Assembly: GCA_012523655.1 (NCBI GenBank)
Contig: JAAYTV010000371.1
Coordinates: 1-13,503, forward strand
DNA length: 13,503 bases
Direction of reading: 5' to 3'
Source of the DNA: a bacterium
Lineage (GTDB): Bacteria > Zhuqueibacterota > Zhuqueibacteria > Residuimicrobiales > Residuimicrobiaceae
Translations under genes and position numbers: made by a program
In this document: one piece after another, positions 5,664 to 13,422 of the stretch
Numbering within the stretch: position 1 is the stretch's first letter
Layout of the letters: the number at the start of each line of letters is the position of its first letter
The notes under the pieces: generated by a model
What the model saw: only the letters and a program-made list of their open reading frames with translations
The model's database searches: none
Told to the model about the DNA's origin: nothing

Positions 5664-8471
5664 TCAACTCGCCTTAACCACCACTACGGTCAGGTCGTCG
5701 GCCTGAGGTTCAACGCCGGCGAAACGTTGCAGCTCCTGCACCACCTGCTGACAAAGTTCCCGCGCATTCTTGTCGGCATGCTGCATGAGAAGGCTCATCA
5801 AATTCATCTCGCCGAACTCTTCTCCGTCGCTGTTGCGCGATTCCGTGACTCCATCGGTTACAAATAAAAACACATCGCCGGGTTGATAAACGATTCTGTA
5901 TTCTTCCAATTCCTGCTCAAAGAGGTCCTTTTGATCCAGACCAAACCCGATACCCCTGGGCGTTAACAGTTCCACACGATGGGTTGCCATGCGAAAATGA
6001 TAGAGCGGCAGATGGCCGGCCCGCGTCAAAATCAGGCGACGCTGCGCCGCCTGAACAGCCGCCGCAAGAGCGGTGACAAAATAACTTTTTTCCAAATCCC
6101 GATCTAAAAGCTCGTTCAGGTGAATGCAGAGGTCGCGCGGGGAGAGGTGAAAACTGTGCAGTGACCGCAAAATGCCCTGCACTTTGGACATGTACAGTGC
6201 AGCCGAGATCCCCTTGCCGCTCACGTCGCCGACCACGATGGTCAATTCGTCGTCGCTGCCGTTGAGATAATCGTAATAATCTCCACCGACCTCCAGGGCC
6301 GGCAGGGACCATCCGGCGATGTCCAGCCCTGGGATCCGCGGCGTGTCCTGGGGCAGTGATGCCAATTGAATCCGTCTGGCGATCTCCAGCTCGTGGCGCA
6401 ACCGTTCGCGTTGCGCCAGCTGCTCATAGAGCAAAGCGTTTTCCACAGCCACCGACACCTGTTGACTGATGGAGCGTAGGAACTGATAGTCCTCCTGATA
6501 AAAGGGGCTTTCCGAGCGTTTCTCTCCAAGTAAAAACAATCCGCGTAAACGGTCGGAGGAATAGATGGGCACCAGATAGCGAAAGCCGAATTCATACAGC
6601 TTTTGCTTCGGTTGTTCCGGCAGATATTCGACGGCAAACCGGTCGGGGTTCGGCAACCAGTCGGCCAGGGCTGCCATCAACGCCGGCGCCTGATCGCTGA
6701 AATCATTCCACTTTTGTTCCGTCAATCCCTCCGCATGACCGCAGGCGATTTGATCCGTTTCGCGGAAAAACAGCACTCCCACCTGCTGCAAATGCATCAA
6801 TTCAGTGACCCGTTGACCGAGCCCGATGGCCAAGTCCGAAAGGTCGGTACGTTTACTCAGCATTTCATTCACCAGCTGTGCGGCGCGCCGATAATCGTAA
6901 TGATCCCGGTGAAAATGCTTGGTCAAAAAACGCACGCCCAGCCGGCCGATTTTCCACAAGCCAAAGACCAGAACCACCGCCAGCACCATCAGCAGGCCCT
7001 TCTCCAGAGCCGCCTGCTCTTGCACGGACTGCGGGCTGTCCAGCACTTCGATGGAGGAACCGGTCAGGGTGATATTCGGCAGCGAAAACGACATCGACGG
7101 CAGCCGCCAAAAGACCAACAGACCGATGATCAACAGGCTGAGAATCCAAAGCATCACAGCCAACGAATACTGGATGTTGCGCCGGATGCGCAGATTCATG
7201 TCAAGAAGACGGTATCGGCCGATGGTGTACAGATAGGCAGCCGGTATCAGCATGAACGGCAATCCGATATAACCTGTTGAAAGCGGACCGGCGTACCGGT
7301 TCACATACCAGACCAGGACGATGAGCAGGCCGATGCAGACAATCAGAGCCAAACGGATAATGCGTAACAGCCTCTTGTTCTCCGGATTGAACTGTTTGCG
7401 ATAAAGGAACAACGGCAGAAGGGAGATCAGGATCATCAACAGAACAAAGCGATTTATCCAGATGGCGCCCTTTCCCAGGTAGATGGCGACGCTGCAGAAC
7501 AGGGCGATGGCATAGGGCAAGATCTGCAACCAGCGTTTCTGCAACAACAGGGGGCTGGGGCGGGGAAAATAGTAATTGCTGTGCAAAATCACGGCGATGG
7601 AGAAATAGAGCAAAGCCGGCAACGGATAGGTGATGAGGTTGCTCCATGAATCGATGATGGGCTCACGCATCGTATTCATCAACATAAGCACACAGCCTAA
7701 AAGGGTAAAGCCCAACGCCAACAGGCGCGAGGCCTTGATCTGCGGGCGCATGATGCCGAGAAACAGCCCCAGACCCATATAGGTCAGCCCGGTGATCATA
7801 AAGATCAACAAGGAGAACGGAATGCCGAAACGGGCCAGCACCACGTTGAGCTGTACCTTTTCATTCCGGCGCACTATTTCATAGACAATGCTCTTTCCGG
7901 TTCTGCCTGTGCGCATGATGCGGTCCGCTTCAAACATATCGTTGAAGGAGCGTTGGTTGATGGCGACGATGAGGTCTCCGGCTTTCATCCCTGCCCGGTC
8001 AGAGGCGCCTCCCTTGGCCACATCGAACACGGCGACCGACGGCGGCAACAGACGAATCAGGGTGTCCGGCATCACCGCACTCGCCACCCGGTAGGTGTAG
8101 ACTTGATTGTACCTGGGACGATAAATAGTGCAGGTGAGAAGCGAATCCCGCTTTTGCAGAAAATGCAGCGAGTCGATGAGCGCTGCCAAGCTGATCTTTT
8201 TCGACCGTGGCAGAAGGATATCGCCGACGAGAAGGCTGTCCGGCACACGTTCGGGCTTTAAGGAAAAGCGCGTGGCCTTGTTCACCTTCAGCAACGTGGC
8301 TGGAACGTCTTCAACGATGTAAAAAGGAGTGGGCGTGTTGGTAAACCAGTTTTCGTCCGTGGGTGATTCGATCAGGCGATAGAAATGAATCACACTCAAC
8401 ACGAAAAGTACCATGAACAGCACTGTGAAAAAAACGCGGAAGCGATGAGGTTTTTCGTCAAAATAAGGCAT
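5664..8471 (-). CDS. Membrane PDZ / multi-TM / GAF-like / SpoIIE-type PP2C serine phosphatase
   Basis: A 935-residue signalling protein that probably dephosphorylates a cytoplasmic Ser/Thr-phosphoprotein, classically an anti-sigma-factor antagonist. Residues 11-31 form a first membrane helix. An extracytoplasmic segment follows with a PDZ-like domain (about 143-212; VFDVAKGGASDRAGMKAGD, then INQRS). About nine more hydrophobic helices lie near 216-240, 248-266, 281-299, 316-332, 339-357, 369-391, 400-417, 434-455 and 491-508. A GAF-like domain spans about 530-685, ending in the linker typical of RsbU-like phosphatases (IARRIQLASLPQ, 697-708). The PP2C domain (715-933) keeps its metal ligands in GGDYYD (D731), GDVSGKG (D749), TDGVTES (D873) and DDLT (D925/D926). 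It converges with fkp and lies 101 bases downstream of the aldo/keto reductase gene. GAGAG six bases upstream of the ATG is a weak ribosome site. No anti-sigma or STAS gene is in the window, so its target is unknown. Confidence 0.88.
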   Translation of the reverse strand: MPYFDEKPHRFRVFFTVLFMVLFVLSVIHFYRLIESPTDENWFTNTPTPFYIVEDVPATLLKVNKATRFSLKPERVPDSLLVGDILLPRSKKISLAALIDSLHFLQKRDSLLTCTIYRPRYNQVYTYRVASAVMPDTLIRLLPPSVAVFDVAKGGASDRAGMKAGDLIVAINQRSFNDMFEADRIMRTGRTGKSIVYEIVRRNEKVQLNVVLARFGIPFSLLIFMITGLTYMGLGLFLGIMRPQIKASRLLALGFTLLGCVLMLMNTMREPIIDSWSNLITYPLPALLYFSIAVILHSNYYFPRPSPLLLQKRWLQILPYAIALFCSVAIYLGKGAIWINRFVLLMILISLLPLFLYRKQFNPENKRLLRIIRLALIVCIGLLIVLVWYVNRYAGPLSTGYIGLPFMLIPAAYLYTIGRYRLLDMNLRIRRNIQYSLAVMLWILSLLIIGLLVFWRLPSMSFSLPNITLTGSSIEVLDSPQSVQEQAALEKGLLMVLAVVLVFGLWKIGRLGVRFLTKHFHRDHYDYRRAAQLVNEMLSKRTDLSDLAIGLGQRVTELMHLQQVGVLFFRETDQIACGHAEGLTEQKWNDFSDQAPALMAALADWLPNPDRFAVEYLPEQPKQKLYEFGFRYLVPIYSSDRLRGLFLLGEKRSESPFYQEDYQFLRSISQQVSVAVENALLYEQLAQRERLRHELEIARRIQLASLPQDTPRIPGLDIAGWSLPALEVGGDYYDYLNGSDDELTIVVGDVSGKGISAALYMSKVQGILRSLHSFHLSPRDLCIHLNELLDRDLEKSYFVTALAAAVQAAQRRLILTRAGHLPLYHFRMATHRVELLTPRGIGFGLDQKDLFEQELEEYRIVYQPGDVFLFVTDGVTESRNSDGEEFGEMNLMSLLMQHADKNARELCQQVVQELQRFAGVEPQADDLTVVVVKAS

Positions 8472-8504
8472 CGACGTCTCTCATTCATGCAGACCAGCTA
8501 CAGC

Positions 8505-8531
8505 CCTCATCCTCTGATACGAGAAATGAGG
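8505..8531 (-). other. Imperfect stem-loop between aldo/keto reductase and phosphatase genes
   Basis: CCTCAT (8505-8510) pairs with ATGAGG (8526-8531), and an inner CTC/GAG (8512-8514 with 8521-8523) closes a 6-base loop. It lies about 40 bases after the aldo/keto reductase stop. No T-run follows, so it is more likely an mRNA-stabilising or attenuating element than an intrinsic terminator, if it is functional at all. Confidence 0.25.
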
Positions 8532-8572
8532 ACGAATGTTTCTAAATAAAACAGTTTAAACAAACAGTTCGA

Positions 8573-9454
8573 TCATCCGCGCAGGATCGCGGCGACTCGT
8601 TCGCTCAGATCCTCGATCTGTTCGGGACGGTCAAAGCCAACCAGCAGGACGTCTACCTTGTTGATCCCCAGCACTAATTTCAGGGTGGCGTCGATCTTTT
8701 CCGGCGCGTTTCGATACAGCCCTTCCCCGATCAGCTTCATTGCGATGATGCCTTTTCCCGCCTTGTGCAGCTGCTCAATCAGGGCGATGACCGGTTCGGG
8801 TTCACGGGCATCCATCTTGTCGCCGAACGGATTGATGCGCACATGCACGGTGTCCACCCAGGGTTCATACACACAGGCCTGCAGCGCATAGAGCGAATGC
8901 ACCGAAACTCCGTGAGTGCGGATTACGCCCTGGTCCTTCAACGACTCGAGGATGTCCATCTGCCGGCGGAACAGCTGCGGCCAGTTGGGCTCGAACATGC
9001 AATGCAATTGGATCAGGTCGATATAATCGGTGTTCAACTCCTTGCGGAAACGATCAATCACGATATCCGCATCCGGCCGCTCCGGCTCTGGGATGCCGCC
9101 GGGCCGCAGCCAGAGCTTGGTGGAGAGCACATAGGAATCACGGGGAAGGCCTTTCAACGCAGCGGCGACATGGGGATGAGTTCCATAGGTGTCGGCGCAA
9201 TCGAAAAAACGCACGCCCTGGTCATAGGCATGGCGCACCAGTGACTTGGCCGCCTCCATGCCCATGCGGGTGAGATTGGATTGACGATGGGACGCTTTGA
9301 CGCCGGTGCCCATGGCGATGCGCGAGACCGATAGCCCGGTCCTGCCCAGGGCAACCCGTTGAAAGGGATTCACATCCGCCATGGCCGGTTTAAACAGCAG
9401 AGCGGTGGTCCCTGCCACCGAGGTTTTGATGAATTGTCGACGATTCACCTTCAT
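8573..9454 (-). CDS. Tat-exported aldo/keto reductase
   Basis: Predicted NAD(P)H-dependent carbonyl/alcohol oxidoreductase of the aldo/keto reductase superfamily, 293 residues. It begins with a twin-arginine leader (NRRQFIKTS, residues 4-12) and a hydrophobic stretch to about PAMADV. The (beta/alpha)8 barrel then starts at VALGRTGLSVSRIAMGT. The catalytic tetrad is visible: D85 and Y90 in FFDCADTYG, K113 in STKLW, H151 in LIQLH. The cofactor end includes GIIAMKLIGEG (about 235-245) and LLVGFDRPEQIED (about 270-282). I chose the start at 9454 because AGGAG at 9462-9466 lies seven bases upstream and because the Tat motif begins there. Thirteen bases separate it from the preceding gene, whose stop codon nearly touches this ribosome site, so the two are co-transcribed. 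Since NAD(P)H is scarce outside the cytoplasm, the enzyme would have to carry bound cofactor through Tat or act on a recycled sugar pair; that is inference. Confidence 0.88.
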   Translation of the reverse strand: MKVNRRQFIKTSVAGTTALLFKPAMADVNPFQRVALGRTGLSVSRIAMGTGVKASHRQSNLTRMGMEAAKSLVRHAYDQGVRFFDCADTYGTHPHVAAALKGLPRDSYVLSTKLWLRPGGIPEPERPDADIVIDRFRKELNTDYIDLIQLHCMFEPNWPQLFRRQMDILESLKDQGVIRTHGVSVHSLYALQACVYEPWVDTVHVRINPFGDKMDAREPEPVIALIEQLHKAGKGIIAMKLIGEGLYRNAPEKIDATLKLVLGINKVDVLLVGFDRPEQIEDLSERVAAILRG

Positions 9455-9467
9455 GAGAGAACTCCTA

Positions 9468-10367
9468 TCAGGCAGACACAATCTGTTGCACATACATACG
9501 CGCCTGTTTCGCTTCTTTTGCCAATTGGGCGAGATCTCCTTTTTTCAAGCACTCGATGACCAGCGGCCCTCCGTTCAAGCCGGCCTGTCGCAGCCGTTGC
9601 AGCACGACGGGAAAATTCACCTGACCGGTGCCGGGCGTGACCTCGACATTCTTGGGCGGCAGATAATCTTTAACGCACATTCCGCACACCACGTCCCCTA
9701 CATCCGCAACATCCTCGATGGGATCCAATTTGCCGTCGGAATAATAAAAAATATTGCCCGGATCATACCAGAGACGGAAATACGGATGATTCACCTTCTC
9801 GATGGTTTTCCGGCACTGTGCGCCTGTGGCATTAAGCCCGCCGTGTGGTTTTAGGACCAGACGTACTTTTTTTTCAGCCGCATAATCGCAGCATTCGGCA
9901 ACCACCTTAAAATAATCATCGAACAGCTTCTCACGGCCGGTGCCGCCGAGCAGCAAAGATTGCGAGCCGCAGGCCACACACAGATCGATGAGCTGTTTCA
10001 AGCCCTTGATGCCGGCCTGGATCGATTCCTGCACCGGGAAATCGCCTCCATACGCAGAGAGGATGCCCAGGCCGCGCGCGCGAGCCTGTTCCCCGATCCG
10101 CACCGCTGTCTCCTCCGAGGTCTGCAGAGTGATGAGCAGCTGACCGTTGGGGGCAGAGGTCATCAGTCCCATATAGCGGAAGCCTGCTTCCGCGATCGCG
10201 TCCATGGCGGTGACCACGTCATACGCGGCCCAGGGCCGGGTAAAACAGCCGATCCGCCATTCCTCCTTCTGCTTTGGGTGCAGCGTACAGCCGGCAACTC
10301 CTAGAATGGGCGCAGCCAGAGCAACGGATAAAAACCCGCGTCTTGCGATACAATCGGACCGATCCAT
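9468..10367 (-). CDS. Tat-lipoprotein of the sugar phosphate isomerase/epimerase (TIM-barrel) family
   Basis: A 299-residue protein of the xylose-isomerase-like / AP-endonuclease-2 TIM-barrel superfamily. The N-terminus joins a twin-arginine motif (ARRGFLS, residues 8-14) to a lipobox VAGC with Cys27 as the lipidated residue, so an envelope-anchored enzyme is predicted. The barrel begins IGCFTRPW (39-46). Likely metal or active-site residues are H175 in LKPHGG, D202 in WYDPGN, K233/D234 in VKDY and E272 in VIECL. At the usual metal-binding Glu before the His there is a Lys (K173). Relatives act as sugar isomerases, epimerases, or lyases on 3-keto-glycosides; the partner of the oxidoreductase in C-glycoside cleavage belongs to this fold. 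AAGGA lies seven bases upstream of the ATG. The gene begins 18 bases after the Gfo/Idh/MocA gene and sits 13 bases before the aldo/keto reductase gene, which supports a joint pathway. The reaction is not determinable from sequence alone. Confidence 0.85.
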   Translation of the reverse strand: MDRSDCIARRGFLSVALAAPILGVAGCTLHPKQKEEWRIGCFTRPWAAYDVVTAMDAIAEAGFRYMGLMTSAPNGQLLITLQTSEETAVRIGEQARARGLGILSAYGGDFPVQESIQAGIKGLKQLIDLCVACGSQSLLLGGTGREKLFDDYFKVVAECCDYAAEKKVRLVLKPHGGLNATGAQCRKTIEKVNHPYFRLWYDPGNIFYYSDGKLDPIEDVADVGDVVCGMCVKDYLPPKNVEVTPGTGQVNFPVVLQRLRQAGLNGGPLVIECLKKGDLAQLAKEAKQARMYVQQIVSA

Positions 10368-10385
10368 ATTGTCATCCTTCTGTGT

Positions 10386-11636
10386 TTATTCCTTGGTAAA
10401 AGAGCGCTTGTGCGGATCGTAGGAAATCCGGCGTCCGCTGTAAAAAGATTCGACGGCCATCAGACAGGCGATGGAGTGCTGGAACCCGGCCTCGATGGGC
10501 GCGTGCGGTTGTTTGCGCGAACGCAGACATTGCAGCCAGTTGAGAAAGTGGTCGGGTTGATCGATGGGCGCCACTTCGTTCACGCCCTTGATCACGCCCT
10601 TGTTTTTACTGCCCCCTTCGGCGGTGTACACCGGCGCCCGCAGATTGTCCAGTTTAAGCACACCCTGATCGCCGTATATTTTGTAGCTGTTGCCGTATTC
10701 GTTGCCCAGATTGCTGGAATAGCTGACCATAAAATCCTGAGGATAAATCCACAGCGCTTGCACATGATCCGGGGTGGTGAACCGATTTTCATCCTTCCAA
10801 GTGAACGTGCCGCCGTGACACACGCAGCTGATCGGCACCGTGGCGCCGGTGATATAATGCACCGTATCGATGAAATGGCTGCCCCACTGCGGCACCGGCC
10901 CGTCGCAGGTTTCCCGGTAGCCGTACCAGGCGGAGTAGCGGACAGGATCAAATTTGACTTTAGGCTTGCCCAACCAAAACTCGTTCCAATCCACATCCTC
11001 TTTGGCGACCGGACGGATGTAATGATACCAATAGGGCTTGTTGGCGTTCCGGCACTGTTCGATGCGGCTCACTTTGCCGAGAATGCCCGACTCGTAAACC
11101 GCCTTGCAGCCGACCGCCGTCGGCAGACTGCGCAGCTGAGTGCCGATCTGCACCAGAATGCCGCTACGTTTGACTTCATCATAGGCTTGGAGCAGCTCTT
11201 TGAGATTTTTAGCCATGGGCTTTTCACAATAAGCGTCCTTACCCGCTTTGGCGGCATCCTTCAGCTGCCGGCTGTGCAGATGATCCGGGGAGGCGATCAT
11301 CACCGCATCCACATCCTTCAGGGCCAATATCTCGCGATGGGAGACAAAAGCGGCGGGCTCCCGTCCCCAGCTCTCCTTCACTGCAGCGACCGCCCGCTCC
11401 CGCGCCTGACGCCAGGGATCGCTGACCGCAATCACCTCAATGTTCTCGCTCTGCGCAAACGGCTGAATGCCGGCCAGATGAGCAGTAACACCGCGATCGC
11501 CGCAGCCGATCTGGGCGATACGAATCCGGTCGTTGGCGCCCAAGACCCGCGAATAGCTCAACGCAGAGAAGGTCACGGCTGCGCCCGCCGCTGCGGTGGT
11601 TTTGATAAACTCCCGTCGATTCATGTCTGTGGTCAT
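10386..11636 (-). CDS. Tat-exported Gfo/Idh/MocA-family oxidoreductase
   Basis: A 416-residue NAD(P)-dependent sugar or cyclitol dehydrogenase candidate. The leader has a classic twin-arginine motif (NRREFIKTT, residues 6-14) and an Ala-rich segment to about VLGAND. The Rossmann domain shows IAQIGCGDRG (40-49) and the acidic VIAVSDP (68-74). The family's EKP motif is in CEKPMAKN (137-144), and GSHFID (252-257) supplies the likely catalytic His254 in the C-terminal alpha/beta domain. Length and motif spacing fit the family. The start at 11636 has GGGAG (11643-11647) six bases upstream; the ATG at 11624 is the only near alternative. It heads a tight trio with the TIM-barrel lipoprotein and the aldo/keto reductase, and follows the FAD oxidoreductase by 103 bases. 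Exported members with such partners are known to oxidise glycosides at C3; whether this one does is inference. Confidence 0.9.
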   Translation of the reverse strand: MTTDMNRREFIKTTAAAGAAVTFSALSYSRVLGANDRIRIAQIGCGDRGVTAHLAGIQPFAQSENIEVIAVSDPWRQARERAVAAVKESWGREPAAFVSHREILALKDVDAVMIASPDHLHSRQLKDAAKAGKDAYCEKPMAKNLKELLQAYDEVKRSGILVQIGTQLRSLPTAVGCKAVYESGILGKVSRIEQCRNANKPYWYHYIRPVAKEDVDWNEFWLGKPKVKFDPVRYSAWYGYRETCDGPVPQWGSHFIDTVHYITGATVPISCVCHGGTFTWKDENRFTTPDHVQALWIYPQDFMVSYSSNLGNEYGNSYKIYGDQGVLKLDNLRAPVYTAEGGSKNKGVIKGVNEVAPIDQPDHFLNWLQCLRSRKQPHAPIEAGFQHSIACLMAVESFYSGRRISYDPHKRSFTKE

Positions 11637-11691
11637 GTTGTGCTCCCTGTTATTGACATGGCAATTGATTATTTTCGTTGTTTGGTAGCTC

Positions 11692-11713
11692 TAAAAAATG
11701 GAGTGAAACACTC
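11692..11713 (-). terminator. Weak Rho-independent terminator-like hairpin after the FAD oxidoreductase gene
   Basis: On the minus strand GAGTG, a TTT loop and CACTC (11701-11713) are followed by CA and a run of six T (11693-11698). The hairpin starts 26 bases after the FAD gene's stop codon. The stem is only five pairs, so termination may be partial, letting some transcripts continue into the downstream trio. Confidence 0.45.
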
Positions 11714-11739
11714 ATTGTAAAAATAATTCGACGGCATCA

Positions 11740-13377
11740 TCATTGTGGACGATATTCCAATATCTGGCCATCCTGCAACAGCCGCGCACGCAGCCAATCG
11801 TAGGACACCTCCTGCACCGCCTGTTTCCGCTCCAGCGCCCGAATAGCGGCGGTGGCCGCCGATTGGCCGAGGATCATGAACACCGGCTCCATGCGCACGG
11901 TTCCGTAAGCGATATGAGAGGCCGACAGGCATACCGGCACCAGCAGATTTTTGCATTGCCCTTTTTTCGGCACCAGAGAACGGTAGGAAATGGGATAAGG
12001 TCCTCCGGGATGAACTTGTACATCGCCCTCGTTGCGCACAAACCCCTCGGCGGTGATGTAGCGCTGAACATGGTGCGAATCCATGTTATAGGATCCCATG
12101 CCGACCGGTTCCGGTGTGGGCTGCAGGCGGCGGCAGGTGAGCTCGGTGGTCACAAACTCACCGACCATGCGGCGGGCTTCGCGCACATACATCTGGTTTG
12201 GAAAGTGACCGGTATCAAGGAACTCATCTTTGGCCCATCCCCATTTTTTTACCTGATCACGGATCGCCTGCGGCATGCGCGGGTGATTCGCCAACGTCCA
12301 CAAAAGCCCGTGGATATAGGAGATGTGGGCCTGGCGTATCTTTTCCCGCACTTGATCATCACCATCCGGATAATCATAGTTCTGCCCGATATAGTCGGTG
12401 CTCACTGCAAAATTGTTATTGATGTCGGTTTTACGGTTGGGCATCATGATGATGCTCAACGGGACGCGTGTATCGCCCGCTTCATGAGTGCGCAGCAGCA
12501 ATTCATAGCGGGACTCATCATACCCCTCCGGCTTGGTAAAAGGGATTTGATTCTCCACTACATCGGTGACGCACAGGCGGTAATTGTACGCCTGTACGCG
12601 CCGGTCGGCGCTGCCCTCCGGACCCGGCCCGGTGCCATCGATGCCGTGCAACAGTCCGCTGCTCGCATCCCCCGGCCTCACATAGGGATCGACTGGAAAA
12701 ATGAATTGATGATACTTTGCCTGAGCGGTTTGTACGCCGTTCAAAGTTTCCCCGTATTGTGCGTTAGCCTCGCGTCCCACCGTATAACTCACACCGGCGG
12801 CGGCCATCAGATCGCCTTCATAGCTGGCATCAATAAACATGGCCGCTTCAAAACGCTTGCCGGATTCCATCCGGATCGAACGGATGCGGCCTTTTTTCAT
12901 TCTGACGCCGTTCTTGCGCTCCAACCGCTCGCCAAAAAAAATACAGGCGCCGCTCTGTTCCAACATCTGGCGCAGAATCCTCTCCGCTACGTGCGGCTCA
13001 AAAGTCCACATGGCGTCATCCTGTGGACGATATCGGGCATAGTCAGATTGACTCTCATAGCGCCAGACCTGAGGGTCGTCGTAGTATTTTTTAATCCGCT
13101 GATAAAACTCGCGGCTGAGTCCGCCGACCACCGCCTTGTTGCCTGTATCTGTAGAGCCCAACCCGCCGCTGGTCAGCCCGCCGACATGCTGCCCGGGTTC
13201 GAGAATCACCGCGGTCCGGCCCATCCTTTGAACCTGTATGGCAGCCGTCACCCCGGCAGAGGTGGCGCCGTAGATCACCACGTCATAGTCATCGATGCTC
13301 TCAGGCTGCCGGCCCGACGGTGAAGCGAGCGTCGCGAACCCGATGGTTAAAATGATCATGATCCATTTTTTCATCAC
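11740..13377 (-). CDS. Exported FAD-dependent oxidoreductase
   Basis: A 545-residue flavoprotein of the PF12831-like FAD-dependent oxidoreductase group. A Sec-type signal (MMKKWIMIILTIGFATLA) comes first, with no twin arginine. The dinucleotide fold follows directly: YDVVIYGATSAG (31-42, a GxxxxG variant of GxGxxG) and AVILEPG with E60 as the likely FAD-ribose ligand. GGLTSGGLG (67-74) is a typical second flavin contact. FIDASYEGDLMAAAG (181-195) and the C-terminal NLLVPVCLSASHIAYGT to GQSAATAA stretch (about 477-512) complete the family pattern. Such proteins are common in polysaccharide-use loci, but their substrates are mostly unknown; oxidation of a sugar or uronate is a guess. Two adjacent ATGs (13375-13377 and 13372-13374) follow GGAG, and either could be used. 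The gene starts 45 bases after an upstream partial gene on the same strand, so they are likely co-transcribed. Confidence 0.87.
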   Translation of the reverse strand: MMKKWIMIILTIGFATLASPSGRQPESIDDYDVVIYGATSAGVTAAIQVQRMGRTAVILEPGQHVGGLTSGGLGSTDTGNKAVVGGLSREFYQRIKKYYDDPQVWRYESQSDYARYRPQDDAMWTFEPHVAERILRQMLEQSGACIFFGERLERKNGVRMKKGRIRSIRMESGKRFEAAMFIDASYEGDLMAAAGVSYTVGREANAQYGETLNGVQTAQAKYHQFIFPVDPYVRPGDASSGLLHGIDGTGPGPEGSADRRVQAYNYRLCVTDVVENQIPFTKPEGYDESRYELLLRTHEAGDTRVPLSIIMMPNRKTDINNNFAVSTDYIGQNYDYPDGDDQVREKIRQAHISYIHGLLWTLANHPRMPQAIRDQVKKWGWAKDEFLDTGHFPNQMYVREARRMVGEFVTTELTCRRLQPTPEPVGMGSYNMDSHHVQRYITAEGFVRNEGDVQVHPGGPYPISYRSLVPKKGQCKNLLVPVCLSASHIAYGTVRMEPVFMILGQSAATAAIRALERKQAVQEVSYDWLRARLLQDGQILEYRPQ

Positions 13378-13422
13378 GTCTCCGGTTGATGCGTCGGTAA
13401 TAGGCTGAATGCGGTAAAATCT

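Noticed and set aside
8554..8561. GTTTAAAC palindrome and CTGTTT repeats downstream of the aldo/keto reductase gene, as an operator or promoter for the phosphatase gene
   Set aside because: They are short AT-rich matches without a properly spaced -35/-10 pair, too weak to call.
10410..11720. Long open frame on the plus strand, opposite the Gfo/Idh/MocA gene
   Set aside because: It is a His- and Arg-rich translation without motifs, fully overlapped by a gene with clear family motifs and a ribosome site.
11743..13323. Long open frame on the plus strand, opposite the FAD oxidoreductase gene
   Set aside because: It mirrors the flavoprotein gene almost exactly. Its translation shows no recognisable domain, and no good ribosome site was seen. 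Codon bias on the real strand explains the absence of stops.
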